Of a stretch of DNA of 64,000 nucleotides, positions 1 to 10,045 are shown piece after piece. Within the stretch, counting starts at the first letter, position 1, and every line of letters starts with the position of its first letter. The stretch spans positions 17,806,952 to 17,870,951 of the forward strand of contig CM019065.1 in NCBI GenBank assembly GCA_009667805.1, given 5' to 3'. Position numbers and translations under genes: made by a program. The notes beneath the pieces were generated by a model. It was not told the origin of the DNA. It was given only the letters and a program-made list of their open reading frames with translations, and did no database searches. The stretch is from Leptobrachium leishanense (Eukaryota; Chordata; Amphibia; Anura; Megophryidae).

Positions 1-1320
1 CGACCATTTTTTTAGTTTACCTAAATCATTTGTCATTTGGCTGATCCCTCCAGGAACGTCAACCCTGTTGCAAATCTTTGTGTCATCAGCAAAAAGACAT
101 ACTTTTCCATTAATACCTTCTGCAATATCACTAATAAAAATATTAAATAGAATGGGTCCAAGTACTGACCCCTGAGGTACCCCACTGGTAACAAGACCTT
201 GCGCTGAATAAACTCCATTTACCACAACCCTCTGTTGCCTGTCACTCAGCCACTGCCTAATCCATTCAACAATATTGGAATCCAAGCTCAAAGATTGCAA
301 TTTATTGATAAGCCTTCTATGCGGAACAGTATCAAAAGCCTTACTGAAATCTAAATAAGCAATGTCTACTGCACCACCTGTGTCTATTATTTTTGTTACC
401 CAATCAAAAAAATCAATAAGATTAGTTTGGCATGATCTCCCTGAGGTAAACCCATGTTGTTTCTGATCCTGTAATCTATGTGTTTTTAGATGTTCAACAA
501 TCCTTTCCTTTAACATGGTTTCCATTAATTTCCCCACTACTGACGTAAGACTAACTGGCCTATAGTTTCCAGATTCCTCCCTACTACCCATCTTGTGAAT
601 GGGCACAACATTTGCTAATTTCCAGTCTTCTGGGACGACTCCCGTTAGCAAGGATTGGTTAAATAAATCTGTTAACGGTTTTGCTATTACATCACTGAGC
701 TCTTTTAATAATTTAGGGTGGATCCCATCAGGCCCCATTGACTTATTTGTCTTTACTTTAGACAGCTGCTGTAGAACCTCCTCCTCTGTAAACTGATATG
801 TAATTGTCTCGTTAGTGTTTCCTCCTAACTGAGGTCCCTTTCCTTCCTTTTCTTCTCCAAAGACTGAACAAAAATATTCATTGAGGCAGTCAGCGAGACT
901 TTTATCCTCTTCTACATACCTTCCTTCCTTTGTTTTTAATCTAACTAATCCTTGTTTTACTTTTCTTTTCTCGTTTATGTATCTAAAAAATGTTTTGTCC
1001 CCCTTTTTTACTGACTGAGCTATTTTCTCTTCTGCGTGTGCTTGGGAAGCTCTTATAAATTGCTTTGCCTCTTTCTGCCTAATCTTATAGGTTTGCCTAT
1101 CTTCTTCACTCTGAGTTGTTTTATAATTATTGAATGCTGTCTTTTTGTTCTTCACTATTTTGGCCACTTCTGCAGAGTACCACAGTGGTTTCTTCCCTTT
1201 TTTGTTTTTGCTAACAAGTCGAATGCAATTGCCTGTGGCCTTCAATAATGCTTCTTTTAAATAACCCCATTTCTCCTGGACTCCTTTAAACTCCTCCAGT
1301 CTGATAATGACTCCTTCACA
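1..1320 (-). CDS. CR1-like ORF2, reverse transcriptase part (partial)
   Basis: The minus strand stays open from about 1320 to the window edge. Motifs in order are NYRPVSLT, LDFSKAFDTVPH (first catalytic Asp, about 360-330), [10 protein letters not shown] (about 185-150) and FADDTK (catalytic Asp pair, about 105-85). These are the RT fingers and palm blocks of CR1-type LINEs. The protein copies element RNA into DNA at a nicked target. A frame change near 1320 separates it from the endonuclease frame, so this copy is unlikely to make a full ORF2 protein. The reading frame is otherwise well preserved, which suggests a fairly young copy. Confidence 0.88.
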
Positions 1321-2048
1321 CAAAGTCTCATTTTAGAAAAATCAGTTTTTTTAAAGTCTAAAACTTTTGTTTTTGTGTGGTGCGGCTCCATCTCTGTTCT
1401 TATATTAAACCATACTGACTGGTGATCACTAGATCCCAAATTTTCACCTACAACAACGTCCGATACCAAACCTCCATTTGTGAGTATTAAATCCAATATG
1501 GTCTCTTTACGGGTCGGCTCCTCAACTACTTGTGTTAGAGATAATCCCAGTAGGGAGTTTAGAATAGTTGTACTCCTGGTGCACCCAGCTGTTTTGGTTT
1601 TCCAGTTCACATCAGTAAGATTAAAGTCCCCCATGATAATAACTTCCCCCTTCATTGCCATTTTGGCTATTTCCTCAAGCAGCAGATTATCTAGCTCTTC
1701 TACTTGTCCAGGGGGTCTATAGATCACACCTACACGAGCTACTGTATGATTGCCAAATGTTAGCGTTACCCAAACTGACTCTATGTTCACCTCGCTCACT
1801 TTTATTTGGTTCATTTTTATGTTGTTTTTCACATACAGGGCCACTCCTCCTCCTTTGCTACCTTCTCTGTCTTTTCTATATAAAGAGTACCCCGGTATTG
1901 TTATGAACCATGTCTCAGTAACCGCAACTAAATCTACTTTTTCAGCTGCCATCATTGCCTCTAGTTCATTGATTTTATTGACTAAACTGCGAGCATTTAT
2001 AGACACGACTCTGAGCTTGTCATTTTTTTCCCCGCATGTTGCTTGCAC
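1257..2048 (-). CDS. CR1-like ORF2, endonuclease domain
   Basis: 263 codons begin at an ATG 62 bases downstream of the ORF1 stop. The protein matches the exonuclease-endonuclease-phosphatase fold of LINEs: VVSINARSLVNK at the N-terminus, TETW (catalytic Glu), VIYRPPG, MGDFNLTDVNW and the terminal SSDHQSV with the catalytic His. It would nick target DNA to prime reverse transcription. The last ~20 codons before the stop at 1257 are out of frame: an indel near 1320 diverts the ORF, and the true continuation into the RT is in another frame. Confidence 0.88.
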   Translation of the reverse strand: MQATCGEKNDKLRVVSINARSLVNKINELEAMMAAEKVDLVAVTETWFITIPGYSLYRKDREGSKGGGVALYVKNNIKMNQIKVSEVNIESVWVTLTFGNHTVARVGVIYRPPGQVEELDNLLLEEIAKMAMKGEVIIMGDFNLTDVNWKTKTAGCTRSTTILNSLLGLSLTQVVEEPTRKETILDLILTNGGLVSDVVVGENLGSSDHQSVWFNIRTEMEPHHTKTKVLDFKKTDFSKMRLCVKESLSDWRSLKESRRNGVI

Positions 2049-2110
2049 CCGCCGATTTAGTTTTGGGGGACAATCAGGCAGATTGTTTTTTACCCTTTTG
2101 TCCCCGCCTC

Positions 2111-2680
2111 CTAGTTTAAATATTTCTTTGCGAAACCTTTGAACTTCTCACTGAGAACATATGTTCCCCTATGAGTAAGATGCAAACCATCTTTTTTATA
2201 CAGTTCCTTTCTGCTCCATTTAGAGCTATCATGGGACACAAAGCCAAATCCTTGCTCTCGACACCATTCCCGAAGCCACAAATTAAATTCCCTATTGCGC
2301 ATCTGCCTATCCTGAATGTTATGCACAGGCAAAACTTCAGAGAATGACACAGTGGACGCAATCTGCTGTATTTCACCTCCAAGAACACAAAAATCCTCCT
2401 TAATCTCAGAAACCTCATTGCTAGCCAAGTCATTTGTCCCTAGATGGACTAGAACATCCACTTCCCCTTGCTGCTTTGCTTGTTTGTCAATATTGAGAAT
2501 ACGTCTCTTATCTCTACGAGCAGTAGCCCCAGGAAGACATCTCACCAAACCACTACTCTCCAGCTCAACACCTCTTATGATAGAATCACCCAGCAACAAT
2601 TGCCTTCTATCATGTCCCACCTTTTCCTTATTGTTCTTGGTTGCAGTCCTGCATACCTTAGGCATAGGGGATGGTGGCAT
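2111..2680 (-). CDS. CR1-like ORF1, GDSL/SGNH esterase protein
   Basis: 189 codons. The N-terminal region contains LLGDSIIRG (GDS nucleophile block), then VLVHLGTNDLA (GxND block), and ends with KDGLHLTHRGTYVLS (DxxH block). This is the SGNH hydrolase arrangement known from ORF1 proteins of CR1-type LINEs, where it is thought to act with RNA in the retrotransposition particle. The catalytic Ser, Gly, Asn and His are all present. It is shorter than full CR1 ORF1 proteins, so an N-terminal part may be lost or encoded beyond the recognisable 5' end. Confidence 0.85.
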   Translation of the reverse strand: MPPSPMPKVCRTATKNNKEKVGHDRRQLLLGDSIIRGVELESSGLVRCLPGATARRDKRRILNIDKQAKQQGEVDVLVHLGTNDLASNEVSEIKEDFCVLGGEIQQIASTVSFSEVLPVHNIQDRQMRNREFNLWLREWCREQGFGFVSHDSSKWSRKELYKKDGLHLTHRGTYVLSEKFKGFAKKYLN

Positions 2681-2689
2681 ATATATAGA

Positions 2690-3095
2690 TAGTTATATGA
2701 ACAAAACTAGAGCTTCAGGAATAATACCAACACATTGCGCAACGTTGCCAGAGACAACCAGACAAAAATACTAGATAATATAACTTTCTTACATATAGCC
2801 TAGATTATATAAAACTATTTTTATATTTAGTCTGTCAAGACAGACCTAACCAAATATATCAACGCAAAATATAAACCTACATCTCGCACTCAACAGACTT
2901 CATTCATTCTATTGTAGCACACATAAAAATTAGCTATCTTTATAAACTCTTATTTAAACTAATTAGCAATTTAATTTTTTTTTATTTCTTTGGTAAACCT
3001 AAGTTCGTTGCAATATCATAAAAGGGTTAATTTCTTTGTTTATCAGAGAGCATATTCTCTCCCTCCCCTCAGTGCAGATAGTGTGGGCTAAAGAA
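2690..3095. other. AT-rich spacer, nothing recognised
   Basis: About 400 bases upstream of the CR1-like ORF1 and before the gypsy fragment. AT-rich, with no open frame or repeat that I recognise. It may hold the 5' UTR of the LINE. Confidence 0.4.
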
Positions 3096-3123
3096 GGGGA
3101 GGTGAATACGGAGAAAACTGTTA

Positions 3124-3993
3124 GTGGAGGAAAATCTCATTACTTCTCAGCCATCACATGTCACGGTTCCCGAATCCCACCACGCAGTACTTACTGAGAA
3201 TGATACTACTGGAATCGGGAATGTTCTAGTGGTTACAGATCATTTTACCAGATACGCTCAGTCCTTTCCTACTAAAGACCAGAAGGCTGTGACCGTAGCT
3301 AAAGTCCTGTGGCAGAAGTATTTCATGCACTACGGTCTACCCAATCGAATACATTCTGATCAAGGTAGAGACTTTGAGAGCAAGTTGATCAAAGAGCTGC
3401 TGGATATGTTGCAGGTTCAGAAGTCCAGAACAACACCCTACCACCCAGAGGGTGATGCTCAGCCTGAGCATTTTAATAGGACCCTCTTAGATATGCTTGG
3501 GACTCTGAAAAAAGTGGAGAAGCGGTCTTGGAGTAAGCACGTGGAAACCATGGTCCACGCATATAATTGCACAAGAAATGAGTCTACAGGATTTTCACCC
3601 TACTTTCTGATGTTTGGAAGGGAAGCTAGACTACCAATAGATGTCCGGATGGGGGTGTCCCCTGATGGGACAACTTCAAGCTCACACTCCCATTATGTGA
3701 GGACCCTCAAGCAAAACCTCCACAGGGCCTATGAGTTGGCTACTCAAGCTACGACAAGAATGGAGGAGCGGAACAAGAGAAGATACGATACCAAAGTCAA
3801 GTATCGGGAAATCCAAGCAGGAGATAGGTTTCTACTGCGGAATCTAGGGGTGCTTGGAAAACACAAATTAGCAGACAGATGGAAGGATACCCTGTTCGAA
3901 GTTGTGTCTAAGCTAAAAGGATTGCCAGTGTACAACATTAAAGGGCCTGAAGGACGGATAAAGGCTGGCATAGGAACCATCTACTACCGGTAG
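3124..3993 (+). CDS. Ty3/gypsy integrase core
   Basis: The open frame shows the retroviral-type integrase core: VVTDHFTRYAQSFPTK with the first catalytic Asp, HSDQGRDFES with the second, and a PEHFNRTL block with the catalytic Glu. These are followed by YNCTRNESTGFSPY and LMFGREARLP, which are diagnostic of gypsy integrases of fish and amphibians. The frame breaks near 3985, where the conserved basic RNHLLPV block lies in another frame. The upstream zinc-binding HHCC domain is missing, so this is a dead fragment. Confidence 0.88.
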   Translation: MEENLITSQPSHVTVPESHHAVLTENDTTGIGNVLVVTDHFTRYAQSFPTKDQKAVTVAKVLWQKYFMHYGLPNRIHSDQGRDFESKLIKELLDMLQVQKSRTTPYHPEGDAQPEHFNRTLLDMLGTLKKVEKRSWSKHVETMVHAYNCTRNESTGFSPYFLMFGREARLPIDVRMGVSPDGTTSSSHSHYVRTLKQNLHRAYELATQATTRMEERNKRRYDTKVKYREIQAGDRFLLRNLGVLGKHKLADRWKDTLFEVVSKLKGLPVYNIKGPEGRIKAGIGTIYYR

Positions 3994-3995
3994 CC

Positions 3996-4520
3996 TATAC
4001 AGATGATGAGGAAGAGCGTAGTAGTGAATTGGAGGAAAGCACAGCAGTGAGTCCTGAAAATGGGACAGAGGAGACCTCAGAGACTCCCACAGCTGATGAT
4101 CAATGGTGGTCTCCCCATACTGAGAGAACACAGAATTTGTCTCCTACCCCTGTGGCACCTCAGAGAGTTAAAACCCCTCTTATGTCAAACAGTCCTCCAT
4201 CTTTGAACCCAGAAAGCCCGTGCTTTGTGCCTGGGACCACCGTCAGAGACTCTCGATCTATGGGAGAGCCAGGGCCTCAAGCCACTGGTGACCTCCCCAA
4301 CTACAGGGCAGGAGCTGAAGCTTCCCAGGCACAGTCAGAAAGTGCTCTTTCCCAGCGACTTCCAAGACACAGCACCAGGGTACGGCAGTCTCCTACAGCC
4401 TTGGTTTATGATCATATAGGAGAACCTAGCTATGCTCCAGTGACACAGGCATCATGTAAAATGACCTCCTTTCTCCATGCGCTAGCTGCAATCGTAAATG
4501 AAAATCATTCTCTGTTTTAG
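3996..4520 (+). CDS. Ty3/gypsy pol C-terminal tail (frameshifted continuation)
   Basis: Continues the integrase ORF in a second frame after an indel near 3985. It is low-complexity and rich in Ser, Pro, Thr and Glu, and ends with STRVRQSPTALVYDHIGEPS and a TAG stop. The 'R-x-R-x-x-P ... Y-D-x-x-G-E-P' ending is common at the end of gypsy pol in cold-blooded vertebrates. It has no catalytic role that can be read from the sequence. Confidence 0.65.
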   Translation, partial: YTDDEEERSSELEESTAVSPENGTEETSETPTADDQWWSPHTERTQNLSPTPVAPQRVKTPLMSNSPPSLNPESPCFVPGTTVRDSRSMGEPGPQATGDLPNYRAGAEASQAQSESALSQRLPRHSTRVRQSPTALVYDHIGEPSYAPVTQASCKMTSFLHALAAIVNENHSLF

Positions 4521-5642
4521 AGTAGTTGGCCAGCTAGGATGTCATTGTATTAACTAGCACTGTTATTGTAGGCTTTTATAAATGTTTTATATGGTTTTTT
4601 TATTTTTTTTTATTTTTTATTTTCAAAATTTTTATTTTGCAATAAACCAAGAACCACAGACCGACCAGTCAGGTGGCCTTGGAGGGCCAAATAAAATATT
4701 CACAAAAAAAACCAAAAAAAACACAGAAAACATAAGGGGGGGGGGGGTTCTCATAGGAAGCAACAGGAAACCGAAAATTTAGGGGAGGGGGGGATACAAA
4801 CAGGGGGGGTGCAGAAACTCGTCAGAAGGGTAGATCCAGCAAAAACAAAAGAGAGCGATAGTGTTCGCCGAGGGGGCACCAGGGAAGAAGAAAAAAAAAA
4901 AAAAAAAAATAAAAGAGGGGGGAGGAAGTGGTAGTGAGGGACTGCCAAACATATCATGGCATTCCTGGCTCACCCCGGTAACCTAAAGGGAACCGAGGGC
5001 CATGAAAGAGGCCACGTGGCCGGGAGACCTGGGGCCAAAAGGGCAGACAGAGCCTAGGTAGCCACCCTAGTGGCTCGCCCAGGCTACTTCCCAATGTCCC
5101 ACACAAAAAAAAAGGGGGGATAGGGGAGTCCCAGTGCTCCAACAGACGAGCAACCTTGAGCCCAAAAAGTCAGCAAGTAGGACCATAAAAACTTAAAAAG
5201 GGGGAAACAAATAAATTAAAAGGGTAGGAACACAGAACAAGCATGTACAAAAATCACATCTAGTCCCGAAAATCAAAACATGTCCTCAGGTTGCAACAAA
5301 ATACAGCAAAAGACCTCAGAACAACAATGGTATCCCAGAATAGGGGGTGGGGGGGAGATCTCATACATAAGTTTGCCGAAAAAATAGAAAGTCCTCAGCA
5401 AAAGAAAAAATAAAATTAAAATTAGGGGTGGTCTCGGAAAAAACTCTGCATGTGAGGGGGTGAATGACATTGGGGGTGAAAAAACACAGCAATGGGGACC
5501 GAAAGTGTCTCATCAAATAGCAGAGGGGGTGTCTTCATGGAGGGGATCATTTCTCAGAGAACAGATGAATAAACCTAACAGGGTACAGAAAGGTAACTGG
5601 GCAAGGAGGGTCAGAGGACTCCACCTAAGAGATGAAGTCTCC

Positions 5643-5939
5643 TCACCCCGAGTCCAGAGCAGCCACAGCCGATGAGCCTCCTCCATTCCCGCCTGGCGGC
5701 GAATCAGCAGGCATGAGGGGCAAATGAGTGTTCAGAAAAGTTCGGGCCTCCTCAGGTGTATGTACATGGGACGTACGACCAGCGTGCAATATCACCAGGG
5801 AGCCCGATGGCCCCCACCGATAACGGATACCCCGTTCTCTCATGATAGTCGTCTCCGCACGGAAACGTCGCCGTGCCATCAGCGTGAGAAACGGCAGGTC
5901 CCGATAAATGGAAATCCGCATATCCTCACACGTCACCAA
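5643..5939 (-). CDS. L1-type ORF1 protein, C-terminal domain (frameshifted)
   Basis: Continues the RNA-recognition motif and carries the L1 ORF1 C-terminal domain: ISIYRDLPFLTLMARRRF, then RERGIRYRWGPSGSLVI, matching the 'I-x-x-F-x-D-L-S ... R-R-x-F ... G-I-x-Y-R-W-G-F-P' pattern of L1 ORF1 proteins. It ends in a Gly-rich tail with a stop. The overlap with the neighbouring frame is the product of a small indel, not programmed frameshifting. Confidence 0.78.
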   Translation of the reverse strand: MVTCEDMRISIYRDLPFLTLMARRRFRAETTIMRERGIRYRWGPSGSLVILHAGRTSHVHTPEEARTFLNTHLPLMPADSPPGGNGGGSSAVAALDSG

Positions 5940-6588
5940 CGGTGCACTCCCAGCCTCCAGAAGGATCCTTGCGTGAGTGGAGACGTCCCAGACCGTGATA
6001 ATAACATCTCGGGGGGCTGGGAGCTGCAGCTGCCTTACGAATCCTAAAGGCAGAAGTAAGTGGAGCCAGACCGTCTTGGGACAGGTGCAGTAACTTCACC
6101 ACTACACTGGTCACACAGGTCAGAAGGCTCTCATCATTAACGGTCTCGGAGATCCCCCGCAGACGGAGATTACGACGTCTGTGCCAGGCTTCCATAGTCA
6201 TCACCGCCGAAGTCAAGGACAGCACCTGTGACTGTAGCTCTTCCATTGTCGTTGAGTGCTCCCGGTGCCCCTCCTCTAAGACGTCCAGGCGCTTTCCCAA
6301 GGTTGCCGAACTCGTAGAGATCGCCGAGATATCAGCCCGCACCTGGGCGAGATCGGAGTGCCATAGTGCCCCAAGGTCCACGTACAACTGACGGAGGTCT
6401 TCCTTGGTGGAGAGCTGCGCAATCGGGGTCGGAGTGGCTACCGAGCACATCGGCTGCGGGGTCAGTGATTCCGGGCACTCCACACTCTGAGCAGCAGGGC
6501 GGGTTTGGGATGGGATGCCTAGCGACACTCTGATGTCTGGGAGCCCCGGGGTGGCAGGGTGCTCTGTTGCTTTGCCATGTTTGCCCAT
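5926..6588 (-). CDS. L1-type ORF1 protein, N-terminal and central part
   Basis: The ATG at 6588 (MGKHGKA) is preferred over an upstream in-frame start because lysine-rich MGK starts are usual for L1 ORF1 in lower vertebrates. The order is an unstructured Pro/Ser region, a heptad-like stretch (DVLEEGHREHSTTMEELQ, a coiled coil for trimerisation), then RRRNLRLRGI, the signature start of the L1 RNA-recognition motif. ORF1 proteins bind their own RNA and form the retrotransposition particle. The frame is lost near 5940 and continues in the overlapping ORF to the left. Confidence 0.8.
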   Translation of the reverse strand: MGKHGKATEHPATPGLPDIRVSLGIPSQTRPAAQSVECPESLTPQPMCSVATPTPIAQLSTKEDLRQLYVDLGALWHSDLAQVRADISAISTSSATLGKRLDVLEEGHREHSTTMEELQSQVLSLTSAVMTMEAWHRRRNLRLRGISETVNDESLLTCVTSVVVKLLHLSQDGLAPLTSAFRIRKAAAAPSPPRCYYHGLGRLHSRKDPSGGWECTVGDV

Positions 6589-6914
6589 GGTAATGTGCAG
6601 GGACGGCCACGAGGTAGGCCGCAATCAAAGATGGCCGCCGGCCGGGAAAAAAGTTTCCTCCGAAAGTCGTCTTGGAGGGGTCGGAAACAGCGCTTGGGCG
6701 GCAGGAAACTTAGCTGAACAACTCCGGAGCCAGACCAGGCCGCGGGCAGAGAGCAGAGTCTGCAAACTACCAGGTTATAATAAGATCGGCACGGGAGCTC
6801 CGCTACCACACGTCCTCTCAGTCCGGCTTCCGGGCACGCCCCCATGGTTTGGTTTTTGATCACTTCCTGTCCAGGACTTGCCAGTGGAAGGCAAGTTTTT
6901 TTCAAAGGGGAACA

Positions 6915-7801
6915 TGTAACCCCTGGAGTACAGTAATTCTACTACCCTGCAGTTTCTATGTAGTAACCAGCAGATGGCGACCTTCTGTTTGCTCTAAGAT
7001 TCAAGACTGTGTGGCTCTATGGTTTTGTGTGTGGAGGCAAGGCTGCAAGAGAGGAAGCAAGAGAGAGGAAGCTGGAAGATGATGGTGGCTGAGATTTGTG
7101 GTATTGTGTCCAGTGCTGATGCATCCTGCATAAAGGCTCCCAGCAGACTGTATCCAGATCAAAGCACAGAACTGTTCCTGGCAGTGATTGTTCTGCAGAG
7201 GGAAGGAATCCCAGTGGAGCAGCTTCTCCCCTTCCTGGACAAAATCTGATTACAGACTGGAGTGGTAAGCTGAGACCTCTCCTCTTGGTTTTACAACAAG
7301 GCATTCTGACACTGGTTACTAAAGCAGCAGTCTATGACTTCTCTGATCCCTGGAACATCCCAGCATATTACAAACAAAGTGGATTACAATTATTCTGGGC
7401 CCCAACAATGTGCACCACCTACATATGATACCATTAGGGAAAAGACTAGAGTGGGCCGCAGTATTGTTTGTGGGTAAACTCATACTGACTCTTGCGTTAT
7501 TTACTTATTCCACTGCATTATATTTATTTAGACCGTTACATTTATTTTTGCATAGAGTTATGCTGTGCAATACAAAGTTCTAAAAAAGACAGCTCTATGT
7601 TGATTTATTGCTTGTTTAAATATGTTCCCAACTAGATCTCACACCCAAAGCCTGGATGTCCAGTTGGGTGGAGGCACTGCCGCAGTCATGTACCCCAACT
7701 CCCAGGTAGCGGAGGCTCAGGATCGGCTTGCAGAGTGCTTGAAGGTAACTGAGGTAAAGGACCACAGGGGTTTTTGTGGGACTACGCAAAAACCCGTTAC
7801 A
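6915..7801 (+). mobile_element. Candidate solo LTR or LTR-like element
   Basis: The segment begins TGTAACCCCTGG and ends CCCGTTACA, the TGTAAC...GTTACA termini common for vertebrate Ty3/gypsy LTRs and similar to the candidate LTR at 62952-63871. No 5-bp target duplication is visible, and the right end abuts a minisatellite whose unit also contains GGTTACCC, so the right boundary could be coincidental. The 76-codon open frame at 7019-7249 resembles nothing I know and is probably chance. Confidence 0.35.
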
Positions 7802-9370
7802 TATATAATATTAAATGGTGTGTGGTTACACATGGGTTAATATGCTAGTTATATATTAAATGGTGTGCGGTTACCCATGGGTTAATATGGTAATTATATA
7901 ATATTAAATGGTGTGCGGTTACCCATGGGTTAATATACTAATTATATAATATTAAATGGTGTGCAGTTACACATGGGTTAATATGCTAATTATATAATAT
8001 TAAATGGTGTGCGGTCACCCATGGGTTAACATGCTAATTATATAATATTAATTGGTGTGCGGTTACCCATGGGTTAATATGCTAATTATATAATATTAAA
8101 TGGTGTGTGGTTACCCATGGGTTAATATGCTAATTATATCATATTAAATGGTGTGTGGTTACCCATGGGTTAATATGCTGATTATATAATATTAAATGGT
8201 GTGCGGTTACCCATGGGTTAATATGCTAATTATATAATATTAAATGGTGTGTGGTTACCCATGGGTTAATATGCTAATTATATCATATTAAATGGTGTGT
8301 GGTTACCCATGGGTTAATATGCTGATTGTATAATATTAAATGGTGTGCGGTTACCCATGGGTTAATATGCTAATTATATAATATTAAATGGTGTGTGGTC
8401 ACCCATGGGTTAACATGCTAATTATGTAATATTAAATGGTGTGTGTTCCCCCATGGGTTAATATGCTAATTATATAATATTAAATGGTGTTCGGTCACCC
8501 ATGGGTTAATATGGTAATTATGTAATATTAAATAGTGTGCGGATACCCATGGGTTAATATGGTAATTATATAATATTAAATGATGTGCGGTTACCCATGG
8601 GTTAATATGGTAATTAGATAATATTAAATGGTGTTCGGTCACCCATGGGTTAATATGCTAATTATATAATATTAAATGGTGTGCGGTCACCCATGGGTTA
8701 ATATGCTAATTATATAAAATTAAATGGCGTGCGGTCACCCATGGGTTAATATGCTAGTTATGCAATATTAAATGGTGTGCGGTTACCCATGGGTTTTATA
8801 TAATATTAAATGGTGTGCGGTCACCCATGGGTTAATATGCTAATTATATAATATTAAATGGTGTGCGGTCACCCATGGGTTAATATACTAATTATATAAA
8901 ATTAAATGGTGTGCGGTCACCCATGGGTTAATATGCTAACTATATCATTTTAAATGGTGTGCGGTTACCCATGGGTTAATATGCAAATTTTATATTAAAT
9001 GGTGTGCGGTCACCCATGGGTTAATATGCTAATTATATAATCAGAGTGAGGTCACATAGGGGTTAATATGCTAATTATATAATCGGAGTGAGGTCACATA
9101 GGGGTTAATATGCTATTATATCATTTTAAATGGTGTGCGGTCACCCATAGGTTAATATGCTAATTATATAATATTAAATGGTGTGCGGTCACCCATGGGT
9201 TAATATGCTAATTATATAATCGGAGTGAAGTCACATAGGGGTTAATATGCTAATTATATAATCGGAGTGAGGTCGCATAGGGGTTAATATGCTAGTTATA
9301 TCATTTTAAATGGTGTGCGTTTACCCATGGGTTAATATGCTAATTATATAATTGGAGTGAGGTGACACAG
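7802..9370 (+). repeat. 48-bp minisatellite, about 32 units
   Basis: Tandem units of about 48 bases, each with the core GGTTACCCATGGGTTAAT followed by an AT-rich half (TATAATATTAAATG). From about 9040 a shortened variant carrying GGAGTGAGGTCACATAGGGG alternates with the main unit. Units differ by a few substitutions. The core holds the self-complementary ACCCATGGGT. No open frame spans it. Confidence 0.93.
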
Positions 9371-10045
9371 GGGTTAATACACAATTTAAAAATAATAGTT
9401 GTTGGAGTGAGGTGACGGGTATTGACACAGTTAAAATGGCATTGAAACAGTTACAGATGGGGTTTATATATATCATATAGTAATATTTTATTTATAGTGT
9501 GTTTTTCAGACAGTACTGGCATTGACACAGTTAAACATTTTGCATCGTCTTGCAGAACATAATTTTTGTACTGCAAGATGGTGCAGTGGTGAACGGGTTA
9601 TTGAACACGCGCATGCACGTTCATAACGGTTGGGTGGTTTGGCACCTTGCCTTTAACCATACCGGGGTGTGTTTAAAGGCATGTGGTGACGTCAGTGCGC
9701 ATGCGCGTTCTCACTGTTCGCTGATTTTTCACCGCTGCCTCTAAACACCCTGAGGCATGTGGTGATGTCATCACGCTTGCGCAGTGTGGCGGGTTCACTG
9801 ATTTGGCATTGTGGATGCCGAGGACAACAGATCCCAGGGCAGCCATCAGAAATGATGGGGCCCTTACTAAACCCTCACGACTCCCCCCCCCCCGGCACTC
9901 TCTCAACCTCTAACAGCTTTTCTCTCCCTTCAAAAAAAAAGGACATAACATAGCACCACAGCAATAAAACTCCCAGTAATGTGCAGTGTGTATGAGCGTA
10001 TCACAGAATCCACAGCAATAAATCTCACAGTAACGGGCTGTATAT
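9371..10045. promoter_or_regulatory. CpG-rich segment with CRE and NRF1-like motifs
   Basis: Around 9590-9800 the DNA becomes CpG-rich and contains GTGACGTCAG (a perfect CRE core), TGCGCATGCGC (NRF1 consensus) and a second related block GTGATGTCATCACGCTTGCGC. The rest holds two ~60-base copies of a CACAGCAATAAA-containing repeat (9950-10035). No coding region follows, so promoter function is inferred from motifs only. Confidence 0.3.

Larger units (their letters stand above)
1..2690 (-). mobile_element. CR1-like LINE, 3' part cut by window edge
   Basis: A non-LTR retrotransposon read right to left. An ORF1 with a GDSL/SGNH esterase domain is followed by an ORF2 with an apurinic-type endonuclease and a reverse transcriptase. 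This order, and an esterase in ORF1, are typical of the CR1/L2 group. The RT runs off the left edge, so the C-terminus and 3' tail are missing. The first ~105 bases match a separate 3' fragment of the same family at 36866-36968, which supplies the continuation. No 5' end or target duplication could be identified. Confidence 0.9.
3100..4575 (+). mobile_element. Ty3/gypsy retrotransposon fragment (integrase and pol C-terminus)
   Basis: Only the 3' part of pol remains: the integrase catalytic core and the C-terminal region in plus orientation. No LTR, primer binding site, protease, RT or RNase H is visible around it. The right side ends against the A-rich tail of the L1-type element at about 4590, so that element may have landed in or beside it. 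Confidence 0.85.
4590..6860 (-). mobile_element. L1-type LINE remnant with ORF1 only
   Basis: Read right to left: a GC-rich leader (about 6860-6590), a frameshifted L1-type ORF1 (6588-5643), about 900 bases of T- and C-rich non-coding sequence, and a 3' end with an AATAAA-like A-rich tail (about 4640-4590 on the minus strand). No endonuclease or reverse transcriptase is present between ORF1 and the tail, so ORF2 is absent altogether. Target-site duplications were not found. Confidence 0.7.

Noticed and set aside
7019..7249. 76-codon ORF as a possible exon
   Set aside because: No recognisable domain or splice sites, and it lies in an LTR-like segment.
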